From: Zanthoxylum bungeanum
Lineage: Eukaryota > Streptophyta > Magnoliopsida > Sapindales > Rutaceae
NCBI GenBank assembly: GCA_019454045.1
Contig: SKCR01023728.1
Location: forward strand, 62,001 to 126,000
Length of the DNA stretch: 64,000 nucleotides
Reading direction: 5' to 3'
The notes below the pieces were generated by a model. That model did not search any database. It worked only from the letters and a program-made list of their open reading frames with translations, and had not been told where the DNA came from. Positions 21,154 through 31,785 of this stretch are shown here, in pieces; position 1 is the stretch's first letter, and the number at the start of each line of letters is the position of its first letter. A program made the translations under genes and the position numbers.

Positions 21154-23826
21154 TGTACATGCATATATGCCTTTCTCATGCCTCTTTCTACTCTAGCCAT
21201 GATTTATTAAATGTCATACAAGTACATACATCCGGTCATGAATATCTATAACATATTGATATCATTCATATATATGCACTACTCTAACCATATATAAAAC
21301 TTATCTTTACATTCTATATACTTATTTGTCATGCCCAATCTCATTACATATGTGCTATCAAAACTGTATCAATTCATGTTAATATATTAACTCATTCTCA
21401 AATCTAATACACACATGCAAATGTTTTCTTATATGCGTTACTGTCATAAAAATGTATACACTACTCACTTATGCTCTTTATCATCTGATATGCATGCATT
21501 TATACTCATGATGCTCATATTCTTATACTATGCATATTCTATTCATTCATGCTCTTTATCATTTATACACTCATATCTATCCTCATATTGCTATCGTTCT
21601 TAAATAACGCACAAATTACAACTTCCTTCATATCTCTAGTTCATGTCTGATTATCCCACTTATAACTCTAATCCCATTCTCTAGGGTGTAGTTTCTACAT
21701 CCCCCAAACCCAAGTTTCACTAAATAATATTCATAAGCATAAGATCATTCATATTCTCTATCTATCTATATAAATATAAATACTAGTTTACATCTAGATA
21801 TGTGTCTCTTTATTTCTATGTACTCATGCTTGTCTTTACTTTTATATATATATATATATATACACACACTTGTGGCCGCTTGTTCACATCTACATGAGTA
21901 TACCGATACACTTACTTCTTTCTTCTACGTTCCTCTTTATATGTATACATGTTTCATACTTATAACTATATACAACTTTGTTATATTATAGATTTCGAGC
22001 AACAATAGATTTCTTAAGTATTCAAGGCAAGAGTTACTTACCTGGCTAGACGAACGCCCACGATCCGGGTCCGATCGAAATTCTGAGGCCATATCCGAAC
22101 TCCCATCGGCCATACGAACGCGTTGGTGCGATCGAAATTTCGATCGGACCTACTATTCATCGTGGGTTTACTGTTCACCATAGCTTCTCTCCTCGTTTTG
22201 CATGATTCCGGCCGCTGATCGGTGAAATCGACTTCGCATACTCGTAGTACTCGTCGAGGGCTTCGATTTGGTAGGTGGCTCGGGTCGTGGTTCGAAGCGA
22301 CGAGCCAGAATCGGGATAACGAAGGTCGCGCCGTTTTCTCTCTCCTTACCGCTGTTCGCCGGCGATTTAGCTCCACCGCCGGCCACCATCAGTTCCACGG
22401 TGGCCGGGTCTCTCGTTCTGGGTGGTCGCGTCGGCCAGCGGTGGCCGGCAAGCCGCCGACGCGACCACAACTCCAAAATGGCGTGAAGGGTCGTAGGGGG
22501 GGATGAGAGGGGTTTTGAGATTTTGCCCCATTTGCAATTTTGGAAACCTTAAGCTTTATATACTAGGCTGGAAAATATCAATTTGGTCCCTGCGAATTTA
22601 CTGATCAGCCCCTATTCTGGAACCTTCTGGAATATCACAATTTCGGAGCCCTTCTGATGCGATTCTCGAAACATGTTCAACATGAAAGTTGTTCGTCTCG
22701 GAAAAACGAGTCCGATGGTTCAAAACTAAGCTCAATCGGAGTTCATTTGCTCTTTTCGTGACCAAAACCGTAAACTTTACGCGTTTTACGAAAATCACAC
22801 AACTGACTTTTAATCCCAAGCGTTTTCCAACGCGACAATTATTCTTAAGTATCTTAGACGAACTAAGGATGCTTTCTTGATATATGGAGATGGAGAACTT
22901 GAGGTAACTGGGTTTACCGATGTAAGTTTCCAAACCGATAAAGACGACTATAAGTCGGAATCCGGGTACTTAAACTCTTATCCTTCATCATCATCATGCT
23001 CCGAGACTAAAACATCCGTCCGGGAATCTTCTAGAACGGTTCAGAAAATCTGGGATGTTACAGAAGTCTTGGATGATAGGTGAGTGGGACCGCCTTCTGT
23101 GTAGCTACTGTAAATCCTGCAAGGAAAGTGTGGAGGACTACTGTTGGTGAAAGTCTGTAAAATGTCTTAGTTTGTTACACATGGCCATGTGGGTTGTCTG
23201 AGTACCTTGGGATTCGATGAGAGTTAGAGATCATACATTTATAGATTGTGATATATGATTATGTGTGTGCATGAGGTTTCTATTAGTTTTATGATATTTG
23301 GATATTTTTATGGGTTTATATTCGTTTATATGAATTTCACAATTTCATTCAAATAATTTTATACGCAATAGAATTTGAAGAAACCTGTGACTTTGCCATT
23401 TATTTTATATATTTTGATTTTCTTTGGCTACATACTAATGTTTAAAAGGTATATCTGAACTGTATTCAGACTAACCATATAGCGACATTTCCAAAGATGA
23501 CAAGGTTTCAAAACAGTTAATCAGATTCATACGAGTATTTTCCTAAAATACTCACCCCCACACTTCCTCCACAAGTAGTTCCGGTTAGGTGACTTTGTTG
23601 GCAACATCGTGGGCAATTGTGTAGAGCTTGTTACTGGGACTTTGACTTTAAGTTTGTTTCACCTTTTCTGTTAGTAGATGAATGATGAACTTTCCATTTT
23701 AAGTCAGTTATAAATATGCCACATTACTTTAATGATGTTGATGATGTAAAATTTGCTAGTTTAATTATGAATTTTATTTACTTTGTCATCAATAATGTTT
23801 AATGGTGATTTCGATACTTTGGGATA

Positions 23827-24199
23827 CATAATAAAATATTCAAATATTATGTGTGACAGTGTGGAATTTCCACTCCTTGTGGATTTCCTGAATTTCCACT
23901 AGCCCTGGTTTTGGGGCGAAGCATATATTTTCCTTTCTCAGTAATAGTTTTTTTTTTTATATTTTTGTAAACATTTTGTAAATGGTAACAATATTATTAA
24001 AATTTTAATCATTTGTAAATTTTTATTTTTATTTTATACTCTCTTTAATATATTTAAAAAAACCTCACTTAAATCATTTAAATTAATTAATTTTTATTAT
24101 CTACACACTCATTAAAATATTCAACACACTTAAAAAAAAAACTTAAAATACACATTTTCAAATCAATTATATTTGATTGATAACAATTGTGGATTGAAC
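23827..24199. other. AT-rich spacer, no gene seen
   Basis: Poly(T)- and TTTAAAT-rich sequence between two decayed retroelements. A short imperfect inverted motif (GGAATTTCCACT, GAATTTCCACTAG) lies near 23872-23903. No coding signal. Confidence 0.6.
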
Positions 24200-24910
24200 A
24201 TGTTGACAACTAAAAATAGCAAAGGGTAGATGACGTTAGAATAACACAAAAGGTAACAGCACAAATCAAGTCATATGACAATACGTAGACGAAGCTCGCC
24301 CAGATGAAACAAGCAAAGGGAATCACCCAAACAACAAATAACTCGACCGGCCAGGCAAATGAATCATTCAATCGGCCAAACATCCCAACTGCCCAACCAG
24401 CTAGCAATAACCAAACCAAGAAATAGTTACGTAGATGTGATCTAACGAATGAAGAAGTTGGGACACGTTTCTAGCAGTTATCACAAGTGATAAACCTACA
24501 TGAAACACGATTGTAGCAGTTATCATAGTTGGCAAATCATAATGTTGGGAAACGATCCAGTACTTACCACGACTTGAGGCACGATTGTAGCAATTATCAC
24601 ATGTGGAAGATGAAGGAGCAAATGGTTGCAGAATGTGGGATTCAACTGTTTCAGTAGTTATCATACATTTATCTTTACTATTGTATAAGCTCAAAGTCAA
24701 ATCCAAACAAGACAAGAGAAATAAAAAAGACTCTATGAGCAAATATAATTTTATTTTCTTAGCTAGGTAATTACAATTGTGTGTTTATGCCCCTTTGAGG
24801 TATTTCTCAATAAAAATCATACAATTTTTTTAAGACCTTATTCTAAGAGGTTTAAACCTTACACACTCTCTTTCCACAGACCAAATTTATATGTCAATAA
24901 TTTTTTTCCA
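24200..24910 (+). repeat. Candidate 5' LTR of the decayed Tat element
   Basis: Begins TGTTGACAACTAAAAATAGC and precedes gag. It contains four related copies of a GTAGCAGTTATCA motif at about 24469, 24511, 24590 and 24650. No partner LTR is visible, so the boundaries are guesses. Confidence 0.4.
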
Positions 24911-24943
24911 CCATAGTGGGAGAATTGGTGAAAGAAAACTGAG

Positions 24944-27130
24944 ATGTCTCTGAAAAAGAACAATCGAACTGGATCAAGTACAGAGAAAGTGGGATTAGAG
25001 CAAACTAACCAAAATTGGATCCCTGTTGTAGTGGAACATTTTGAGGGCTTGGCAGAAGGAATTCACTATAAGACCATGAAGGAGTTGAATCCTATTGTGA
25101 TGCGGTCTTTGCTTGGCAATTTCACTCAGGATGTGGTTAAAAAAATAAGATTTCAGAACAATCATAATATGGATAAGTTTATTTCGACCAATAATTTGCA
25201 TTATGAAATCATGGCCAAACATATGAGTGCGCTAAATGACCTAATGGCCAGGTGCATGGATATGAGTGTTTTCTCAAAAGGAAGCCCAATGCCTCATAGA
25301 GTAGTACATGTGGGGTAACAATAACCAAAATCACATTCAGTTTAATTTGCATTATGTGATTGAGGGTCAGAATGTAGGACCAAGTAATTTCATGCCATTG
25401 TGAGGGCCACTTGTCTTAGTTGCACCCCGTGGAGAGTCACCTCCCTTTGGTAATAGTCAAAATTTAGGATGAAATGGTGGGAGTCCACCAGTTAACGTGG
25501 TCCGACATGAAGAATTATTTCCTCAATGTCCACAAGGGCAAGGCCAGTATAGTGGTCCGCCCATTTATGAGTCTTAACCTCCAATAGGAGTGCCATTTGA
25601 TGGCAACGTCATATTAAGAAAACAAATAGTTGAGATTCTCTTGAACCAATTCGGTTTCAGGGTGAAACCGATACGACCTAGATACAAAAAGCCTTATCGT
25701 GATTGGATTGACATGACCTACCATTGGCCAATGAATTATAAGATATCTAGGTTTTCCTTGTTTATTGGATCATGGGAAATTTCTATTGTGGAACATATAG
25801 CGAAGTTTTTATTCAATAGCTCCTTATCAGGAATGACGTTCTCTTGATTTATTAATTTTCCACCTAACTCAGTAGAAAATTGGTATTGAATGGAACAACC
25901 TTTCCACGCTCACTTTTACAAAACTATAACATAAGTCACACCGGTCGATTTAGCAAATGTAAGGCAATTTCTAAAAGAATGGGTCGAAGTTTTCCTAAAA
26001 AGGTTCAATACTGTCAGAAGTAGATGCTTCACGCCTTTGCTGAAAATGGAATTTGTGAAGATCACTTAGAATTGCCTAAGCTTTGACCTAAAAAATAAAT
26101 TTCACAATAAAGAGTTTCCACTTTCCAGACCTTTTCCAGCTTACCACCAATATAGTTAGATATGAACGACTATTGAGAGTAGAGGAATGGATAAAAAAAA
26201 TTCAAGTAAATGCACTTACTATAAGGAAGCTAATTACGAGTAGAGCGACGTAAATTGTAAAATGAATCTGGTCAAACTGTGTCTAGCCAAATTAGTCAAA
26301 GGCAAGTCCTACATATGCAAGACTTTACCCGAATCATATACGAGAATTGAAAGTGATAATCCAGCCTAAGAAAGTAAGATATTCATGACTTTCTCGTTTG
26401 ATGTGACTAAAATAGACGCTATATTTAACCAACTATATAAAGACAAACAAATTAGGTTGAACGATGGCCATGGTTTGCCAAACCCTAAATAAATCAAGGG
26501 AAAAAAATTATTATAAATGGAATAATGCATGGTCTCACTTGACTAACAATTGTCTTGTGTTTCAAAATGTGTTACATGACACTATCAAGTTAAGACAGAT
26601 AATGTTTGAGAGTAAAGAAAAATGGTGGTGGATGGAAACCCATTTCCAAAGCCAGTAGAGATAAACATAATCAATCCAGATCTAACCAGTATAACCCTGT
26701 CAAAGGTCAAACTGGTGCTGGATGAGGACAAGACAATCAACGTCCTAACATTTTTGGGTGATTAAGTTACAACGAGGATGGAAATAATCAATATGGTTTA
26801 TGCATTCGTTGTCAGAACAACCAAAGATGGATGAAGGAATTGGAAGAGACTTGTGAAACATGGCCCCATTCCAATAGGCTGCCAAGAGTATGTCAGCCTA
26901 GTACATTTGCACCAAGGTTTTATGGAGAACACTCAAACTTCGTCCATAGTGTTAGAACCTTCAAATCGTAATTCTACAGGTCTAATATATGGCCTTCATA
27001 TAATCAATAAAATGGGAGAATTGTTCCTATTGATGAAGTGATGAGGACATAATAGAGAAGGCACCAACGAAATTATGGTTGAATGATGCGTCATAGGTAT
27101 GTAGTAGCCCGTCCTAAAGACCAAAGTGAG
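24944..27130 (+). pseudogene. gag: Gag of the decayed Tat element
   Basis: The first open stretch (24944-25318) is a Gag N-terminal region (VEHFEGLAEGIHYKTMKELN). After a gap the Tat-type Gag core is recognisable at 25590-25847 (RPRYKKPYRDWIDMTYHWP, FSLFIGSWEISIVEHIAKF). Further fragments lie near 26464-26658 and 26853-27041. No zinc knuckle is readable. Stops and frameshifts occur every 100-350 bases, so the gene is dead. The family call rests on the WID-Y-P-GY-DFSLF pattern typical of this lineage. Confidence 0.75.
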
Positions 27131-27168
27131 TCAAATGTATCTGCTGGTAAATCTATTGAAAATAATAA

Positions 27169-27610
27169 AAAAGCAATGGGAAAGAAAGAGGAAGACACCA
27201 CAAAAGGTATATGTGTTTTCAGAATACAAAGAACTGACGAAATTACATCGCTAGAAGAAAGATGACGAGGAAGATAGACGAGAGCCACCTATCATTGTCC
27301 AATTCGGCAGCGTGCCTCTGGTCATCGCCAACTATTATTTATTACTCGAAGAGTTTGAATGAAAGGGAAGTGAAGCACAAGGTATGGAAGAAAATGTCTA
27401 CAGTGTTGTGAAACTGGAAGCAACTGCCTTTATTTTGGAAGAAGTTAAAGAACCTCAAGAAGATGAGATGACTGCAATTGAAGTAGAAATTGACTTGTGT
27501 ACAGAAGCACGTAGGAGGAAAATATCTTAAAACTGGTTCTTGAATGAGCTTTACGAAGCAGGGAACCCAGCAATAGGGACCTTCGGCAAAAACACATAGC
27601 ATTTTTAATA
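27169..27610 (+). repeat. Duplicated segment A, copy 1
   Basis: About 440 bp of the gag-protease spacer, repeated at 29194-29630 at roughly 85-90 percent identity by eye (shared AAAGAAAGAGGAAGACAC and GGAAGAAGTTAAAGAACCTC). Confidence 0.88.
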
Positions 27611-27639
27611 CTACGTGTTGTACATAGATCCCAAATTAA

Positions 27640-28210
27640 AGTGGAGAGCGAGCTACCGCTACCGCCTTCAGGTTGGGACTCAAAGAAATCCAAGGAATGA
27701 ATGGAAGATGTTTTAGTCGTTAAGCTAAGAAGCTTCAAGAAATTGATGATGACTATAGTAAACAAATGATAGAGATAGAGTCGGCCAAGAGGGTGGTGTT
27801 TCACATACCTCCGCAAAAAATGACAAATCACCTCAGACCATTCTATGTAAAGGCAACCGTGAATGAAATGCTTGTCACCAAAGTATTGATCGATAATGTA
27901 GCAGCCATCAACGCCATTTCAATGAAAATGCTTAGGAAGTTCGTAAAGTTAGAAGCGGATCCCATCCCAACAAAAGTGGTTCTGACAAGTTTCAAAGGGG
28001 GAGCAACGGCAGCGAATGTGGTTATTCCACTATACATACAGATTGGAAGCACAACTAAAAAGACTATGTTCTTGTCATAGATGGACCCACCAGTTACAAT
28101 GTGCTTCTAGGATGAGATAAGATTTATAGAAGCTAATACATATCATTTTCCCTCCACCAATGTTTAGTCTTCTAAAACCAAAATGATGAAGATGAAGTAG
28201 TACATGCATA
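27640..28210 (+). pseudogene. pro: Protease region of the decayed Tat element
   Basis: The frame 27766-28080 reads LRPFYVKATVNEMLVTKVLI, then DNVAAINAISMKML, then FKGGATAANVVIPLYIQIGS. This is the Tat-type aspartic protease, where the usual LIDNGSSVNI active site has become LIDNVAAINA. The flap and C-terminal portion (LGR-type) lie beyond a stop at 28078. The active site glycine is lost, so it would not be catalytic even if translated. Confidence 0.75.
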
Positions 28211-28883
28211 TAGTAGACCATACCTAACGAAAAAGAATTCTATAAAATACTATTTGTATGAAGGCAACTATGGACTAGTCATAATAGTGAATAAATGAGA
28301 AGATACCACTGCCATAGTACAGAACGATGAGTAGTGTTCCACTGAATTCCTAACGGACCTATTCACACGAATGAGGCCAAATATAGTAGCCTTCGAAGAG
28401 CCAGTGAGTGGCCGAAAGCTCAATAGAGCAAATGATAAAAGCAAAGAAACCTCAAAAACATGTTACGCTCGCATTAGTAAAAGCCAAATTTATGGCTTAT
28501 CATCAAGAGTGGAAATCAAAACTTTGTAAGCAGGCCAGGCTTTCGGCCTTAAAAGAGAAACTTGCAGTACAACATGTGGAGTGCCGGATAAAAGAAGAAG
28601 CTTATGGGATTTATTGTCTTAAAGAAAATATCTCTGGAAGATGTGTTGAAGACTTTAGATGCAAGCTGGACAAGCATCAGAAAATAGGCTTCATAAAAGC
28701 ACAAGATCCCTTAGAAGAGGTTAACCTTGGAAATGAAGGGGAAATTGTTCTAGCTACATCAGTTAGATACTAGATATAGAGGTACACAAAAAACTTATTT
28801 CCATCTTAAAAGAATATAGAGATTGTTTTGCATGGGAATATAAAGAAATTCCTGGCTTAGATAGAAATCTAGTGGAACACAAA

Positions 28884-29163
28884 TTACCAATTAAGCTGAA
28901 TTATAAACCTTATAAACAACCACCTAGAAGGTTTGCTCCAAATATTTTTTCTTGAATCAAAAAAGAAATTGAATGTTTATTAGAGGCAAATTTCTCTAGA
29001 ACGATCGAAAATGTGGAATGGTTGTCCAATATTGTCCCAATTATGAAAAGGAATGGCAAACTATGAATATGTTTTGATTTTCGAAACTTAAACTTAGTAA
29101 GACCCAAAAACGAATATCATATCCCTATTGTAGATTCTTTAGTTGATCCATCTACATGATATA
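28884..29163 (+). repeat. Duplicated segment B (RT N-terminus), copy 1
   Basis: About 280 bp repeated at 29628-29904 (shared TTGAATGTTTATTA and GGAATGG.TGTCCAATATTG). It is immediately followed by a 22-bp inverted copy of 30004-30025. Confidence 0.88.
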
Positions 29164-29193
29164 ATGACCATCCACTCGAAGCACCATGGCAAC

Positions 29194-29904
29194 AAAGCAA
29201 TAGGAAAGAAAGAGGAAGACACTGCCAGAGATAAAAGTGTTTTCAGAACACAATGAATGAATAGATTCCATCGCCAAAAGAAAGATGGCGAGGAAGACAG
29301 GGGGAGCCACCTATCATTGTCCAATCCAGCAGCATGCCTTTGGTCATCGCCAACCATTATTTATTGCGCGAAGAGTTTGAACAAAAGGGAAGTGAAACAC
29401 AGGTTATGGAAGAAGATGTCTAGAGTTTTATGGAACCAGAAGCAGCTACCTTCATTTTGGAAGAAGTTAAAGAACCTCGAGAAGATAAGATGACTGAAAT
29501 TGAAGTGGAAATTAACTTGTGTGCCAAAGAACGTATGAGGAAAATATCCTAAATCTGACTCTTAAAGGAGCTATACGAAGTATGGAACCCAACAGTAGAG
29601 ACCTTGGGTAAAGACACATGGCATTTTTACTAATTAAGCCGAATTATAAACCTCATAACAACCATCTAAAAGGTATGCTCAAAATATTTTGCCTGAAATC
29701 AAAAAATAAATTGAATGTTTATTAAAGGTAAAATTCACTAGAATGATCAGATATGTGGAATGGCTGTCCAATATTGTCCCTATTATGAAAAGAATGGCAA
29801 ACTACGAATATGTTTTGATTTTCGAAACTTAAAATTAGCAATACCTAAAGACCAGTATCTCATCCATATTGTAGATTCTTTGGTCATTTCAACTACATGA
29901 TATA
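29194..29904 (+). repeat. Fused second copies of segments A and B
   Basis: 29194-29630 repeats segment A and 29628-29904 repeats segment B, joined directly without the 1.27 kb (protease and spacer) that separates them in the first copies. The sequence then continues into RT in the normal order. Confidence 0.88.
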
Positions 29905-31279
29905 AGATGTATTCCTTTATGGATGAATATTCAAGGTATAATAAAATTTATATTTCTGAGGATAATATTCATAAAACTGTCTTTAGATGATCGAGGGCTT
30001 TAGGGTGCTTCGAGTGGATGGTCATGTCATTTGGCCTAAAACATTCCAGTCTGACGTATCAAATGGCCATGAACTCTGTCTTCCATGACATGATAACCGA
30101 CTTTATTGAGGTATTTACGGATGATATAGTGGTCAAGTCAATGAAAATAGAAGAACAATTTGACCAGTTGAAACATTTATTTGAGCGACTGAGAAACTTT
30201 AAGCTCAAGTTGAATCCTTTGAAGTGTGCCTTTATAGTAAGTACAAAAAATTTCTTAGGTTTCCTTGTACATAAAAAAGAATTGAAATTGACAAAAGAGT
30301 TGCAAAAGTTTCGAAGACTAAAGACTTCTCACCATTATTGAAGTTTAAAGGTCAAGACAATTTCGTCTGGAGTAAAGAACATCAAGATGCTTCTGAATGC
30401 CCGAAGGCTTATCTTACAAGACCACCCCCTCTTGTATTGTGTCGCCAATACAAGGACGGCCAATGAAGCTGTAAATTTCTGATGAAGAACGGTCAATAGC
30501 TGGAATGATCACACATAATGACAATATGGGCGAGGAAAGAGCCATCTACTATCTTAAGAGGCAATAGTTGAAGTATGCGTGTAAATAATCTCCTATAGAG
30601 AAGTTATGTTTGGCTCTATCTTTTACTTGTACTAAGTTAAGAGCCTACTTATGGCATGTTACTGTGTACTTAATTTTAAAGATTAATATAATAATATATA
30701 TATTTCTCTCCCTATTTTGCATCAAATAGCAGGGTTTTTATCTTTATCATTATTCGAATTTGACATTCAACACGTGCTATAGAAAATAGTAAAGAACCAA
30801 GCCTTAGCAGATTTCTTAGTTGATCACCCATGTGTAAGCGTGGCCAAGGAAATTGATTTGGAAATACATGGTTGTGATCTAAAGCCTTGGTCTCTATATG
30901 TTGATGGATCTAAAACGTCCAACGGAGTAGAAATAAGAATCGTCCTGGTTAATTTGTTAGGACAAAAATATCAGTTCGTTTTCATATTGTAGGAGATTTA
31001 TCTTAACAACTAGGCCAAATATGAAGCCTTGATAATATGATAAGAATTGTTAATCGATATAAGCATAAGAAATATGTCCATCAAGGGTGACTCATAATTG
31101 GTGGTCCATCAAGTTGTGGATTCCTTTAAATTCCAAAGCCAGTTGATTATGGCATTATTAGAAATTACTCAGGAACTGCTAGACAAGTTTGATCAGGTAG
31201 AGATTCAGCACATCCCTATGACGAACAGTGAAATAGCTAATTCTTTAGCTTATGTGGCTTTAGGGGTATAAGGAGATGT

Positions 31280-31745
31280 AAAATGTCATGCATGACGTAA
31301 TTAAATATGCATTGCAAATATAGAAAGAATAATTGAATATCTCAAGTATTGATGGTAAAGATGTAAATGATTGGAGGAAATAGATTAAGGAAATCTTGAG
31401 AGATCTTAATGGTCAAGCAGACCGAAGATGAATGATACATGCCTTGAATTTCGTGTTACTAGATGATATCGTATGTAAAAATGCCAAGCTGATGTATTAT
31501 TAAAAAGCGGTAGACTAACAGCAGCCAAGACGATCATGGATAAAGTCTACGAAGGAATTTGTGCAGCCCACCATGCTGAGGTCAAAATGAGATGGTTAAT
31601 CATCAAAAGTGGTTATTATTGGCCAAGCTTTATGGGCTTATTGGACGTCACCTCGAACAAACACCAAGATCACCCCGTTCTAGTTAATTTATGGAAAAGA
31701 GGCAGTGTTTTCCATGGAAATAAATGTCCAGTCAATTAGAGTGGC
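31280..31745 (+). pseudogene. pol: Integrase N-terminus of the decayed Tat element
   Basis: The frame 31536-31739 reads DKVYEGICAAHHAEVKMRWL and SGYYWPSF, the zinc-binding HH part of a Ty3/gypsy integrase (HEG-CG-H, GYYWP). The CC pair and the catalytic core are not present before the next element begins at 31786. The simplest reading is that the second Tat element inserted here. Confidence 0.72.
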
Positions 31746-31785
31746 CTTATAAAATAAACTAAGTAAAAAAAAACTATGAAAAGAC

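Larger units (their letters stand above)
19007..23062 (-). mobile_element. Probable solo LTR (4.06 kb) of a Tekay/Del-type gypsy element
   Basis: The ends are perfect inverted repeats, TGTAACATCC and GGATGTTACA. The flanking 5-mers are GAAAT (19002-19006) and GAAGT (23063-23067), a target duplication with one change. I found no second LTR, primer site or pol inside. TGTAACATCCC-type starts and multi-kilobase LTRs are typical of Tekay/Del elements. Orientation is inferred: the minus strand begins TGTAACATCCCAGATTTTC and soon reads ACAACTTTCATGTTGAACA, as LTRs of this group do. The GC-rich block at 22038-22500 gives open frames on both strands, but none resembles a protein. Confidence 0.75.
6852..23826 (+). 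mobile_element. Old Tekay/Del-like Ty3/gypsy element, both LTRs interrupted
   Basis: Two diverged copies of a roughly 2-kb LTR flank a decayed gag-pol. The left copy is 6852-8032 plus 13196-13992; the right copy is 17571-19006 plus 23063-23826. Shared landmarks include GAGAGTTTCGTGGGTAAATT at the start and an AATACTCACCCC tract near the end. Pol relics (FDVILDMDWLSKY, FTDHKSLK-like, SPLCW) and a chromodomain-like ending (CPHLF) fit the Tekay/Del chromovirus group. Every domain carries stops and frameshifts. The ends are approximate because the left LTR start is lost and the right LTR end decays. Confidence 0.82.
17571..23826 (+). repeat. Right LTR of the Tekay-like element, split by a solo LTR
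   Basis: Starts TGTAAAACCCC at 17571, right after a purine-rich AGGGTGAAAGA tract that fits a polypurine tract. It is homologous to the left LTR through 19006 and again from 23063. It fades near 23826, where an ACA end is plausible. Confidence 0.78.
28780..31270 (+). pseudogene. pol: RT and double RNase H region of the decayed Tat element
   Basis: RT N-terminal sequence near 28840-29160 is followed by a rearranged insert (29164-29627), then a second copy of RT N-terminal sequence, and then the catalytic part at 30018-30341: MSFGLKHSSLTYQMAMNSVF and FTDDIVVKSMKIEEQFDQL. RNase H follows near 30440-30800, and a second RNase H-like domain near 30870-31270 (SLYVDGSKTSNG, KYEALI), the archaeal-type RNase H found in Tat/Ogre elements. 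Many stops. The spacer frame at 28408-28773 (lysine-rich, no known domain) precedes it. Confidence 0.78.
24200..31785 (+). mobile_element. Decayed Tat-lineage Ty3/gypsy element
   Basis: A putative LTR is followed by gag, protease, RT, RNase H and the start of integrase, all on the plus strand and heavily mutated. Diagnostic relics are WIDMTYHWPMNYKISRFSLF in gag (Tat-type), LIDNVAAINAI in protease, FTDDIVVKSM at the RT active site and a second RNase H-like region (PWSLYVDGSKTSNG) typical of Tat/Ogre. The element stops inside integrase at 31785, where another Tat element begins; its 3' end is not in view. It contains an internal duplication (27169-29904). Confidence 0.8.

Noticed and set aside
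22038..22506. Overlapping frames of about 100 residues on both strands in a GC-rich block
   Set aside because: Located inside the solo LTR, no domain, and equally open on both strands, as expected from GC content.
19007..23062. Complete LTR retrotransposon rather than a solo LTR
   Set aside because: No internal repeat of the terminal sequence, no PBS or PPT, and no pol motif was found in 4 kb; a decayed internal region cannot be fully excluded.
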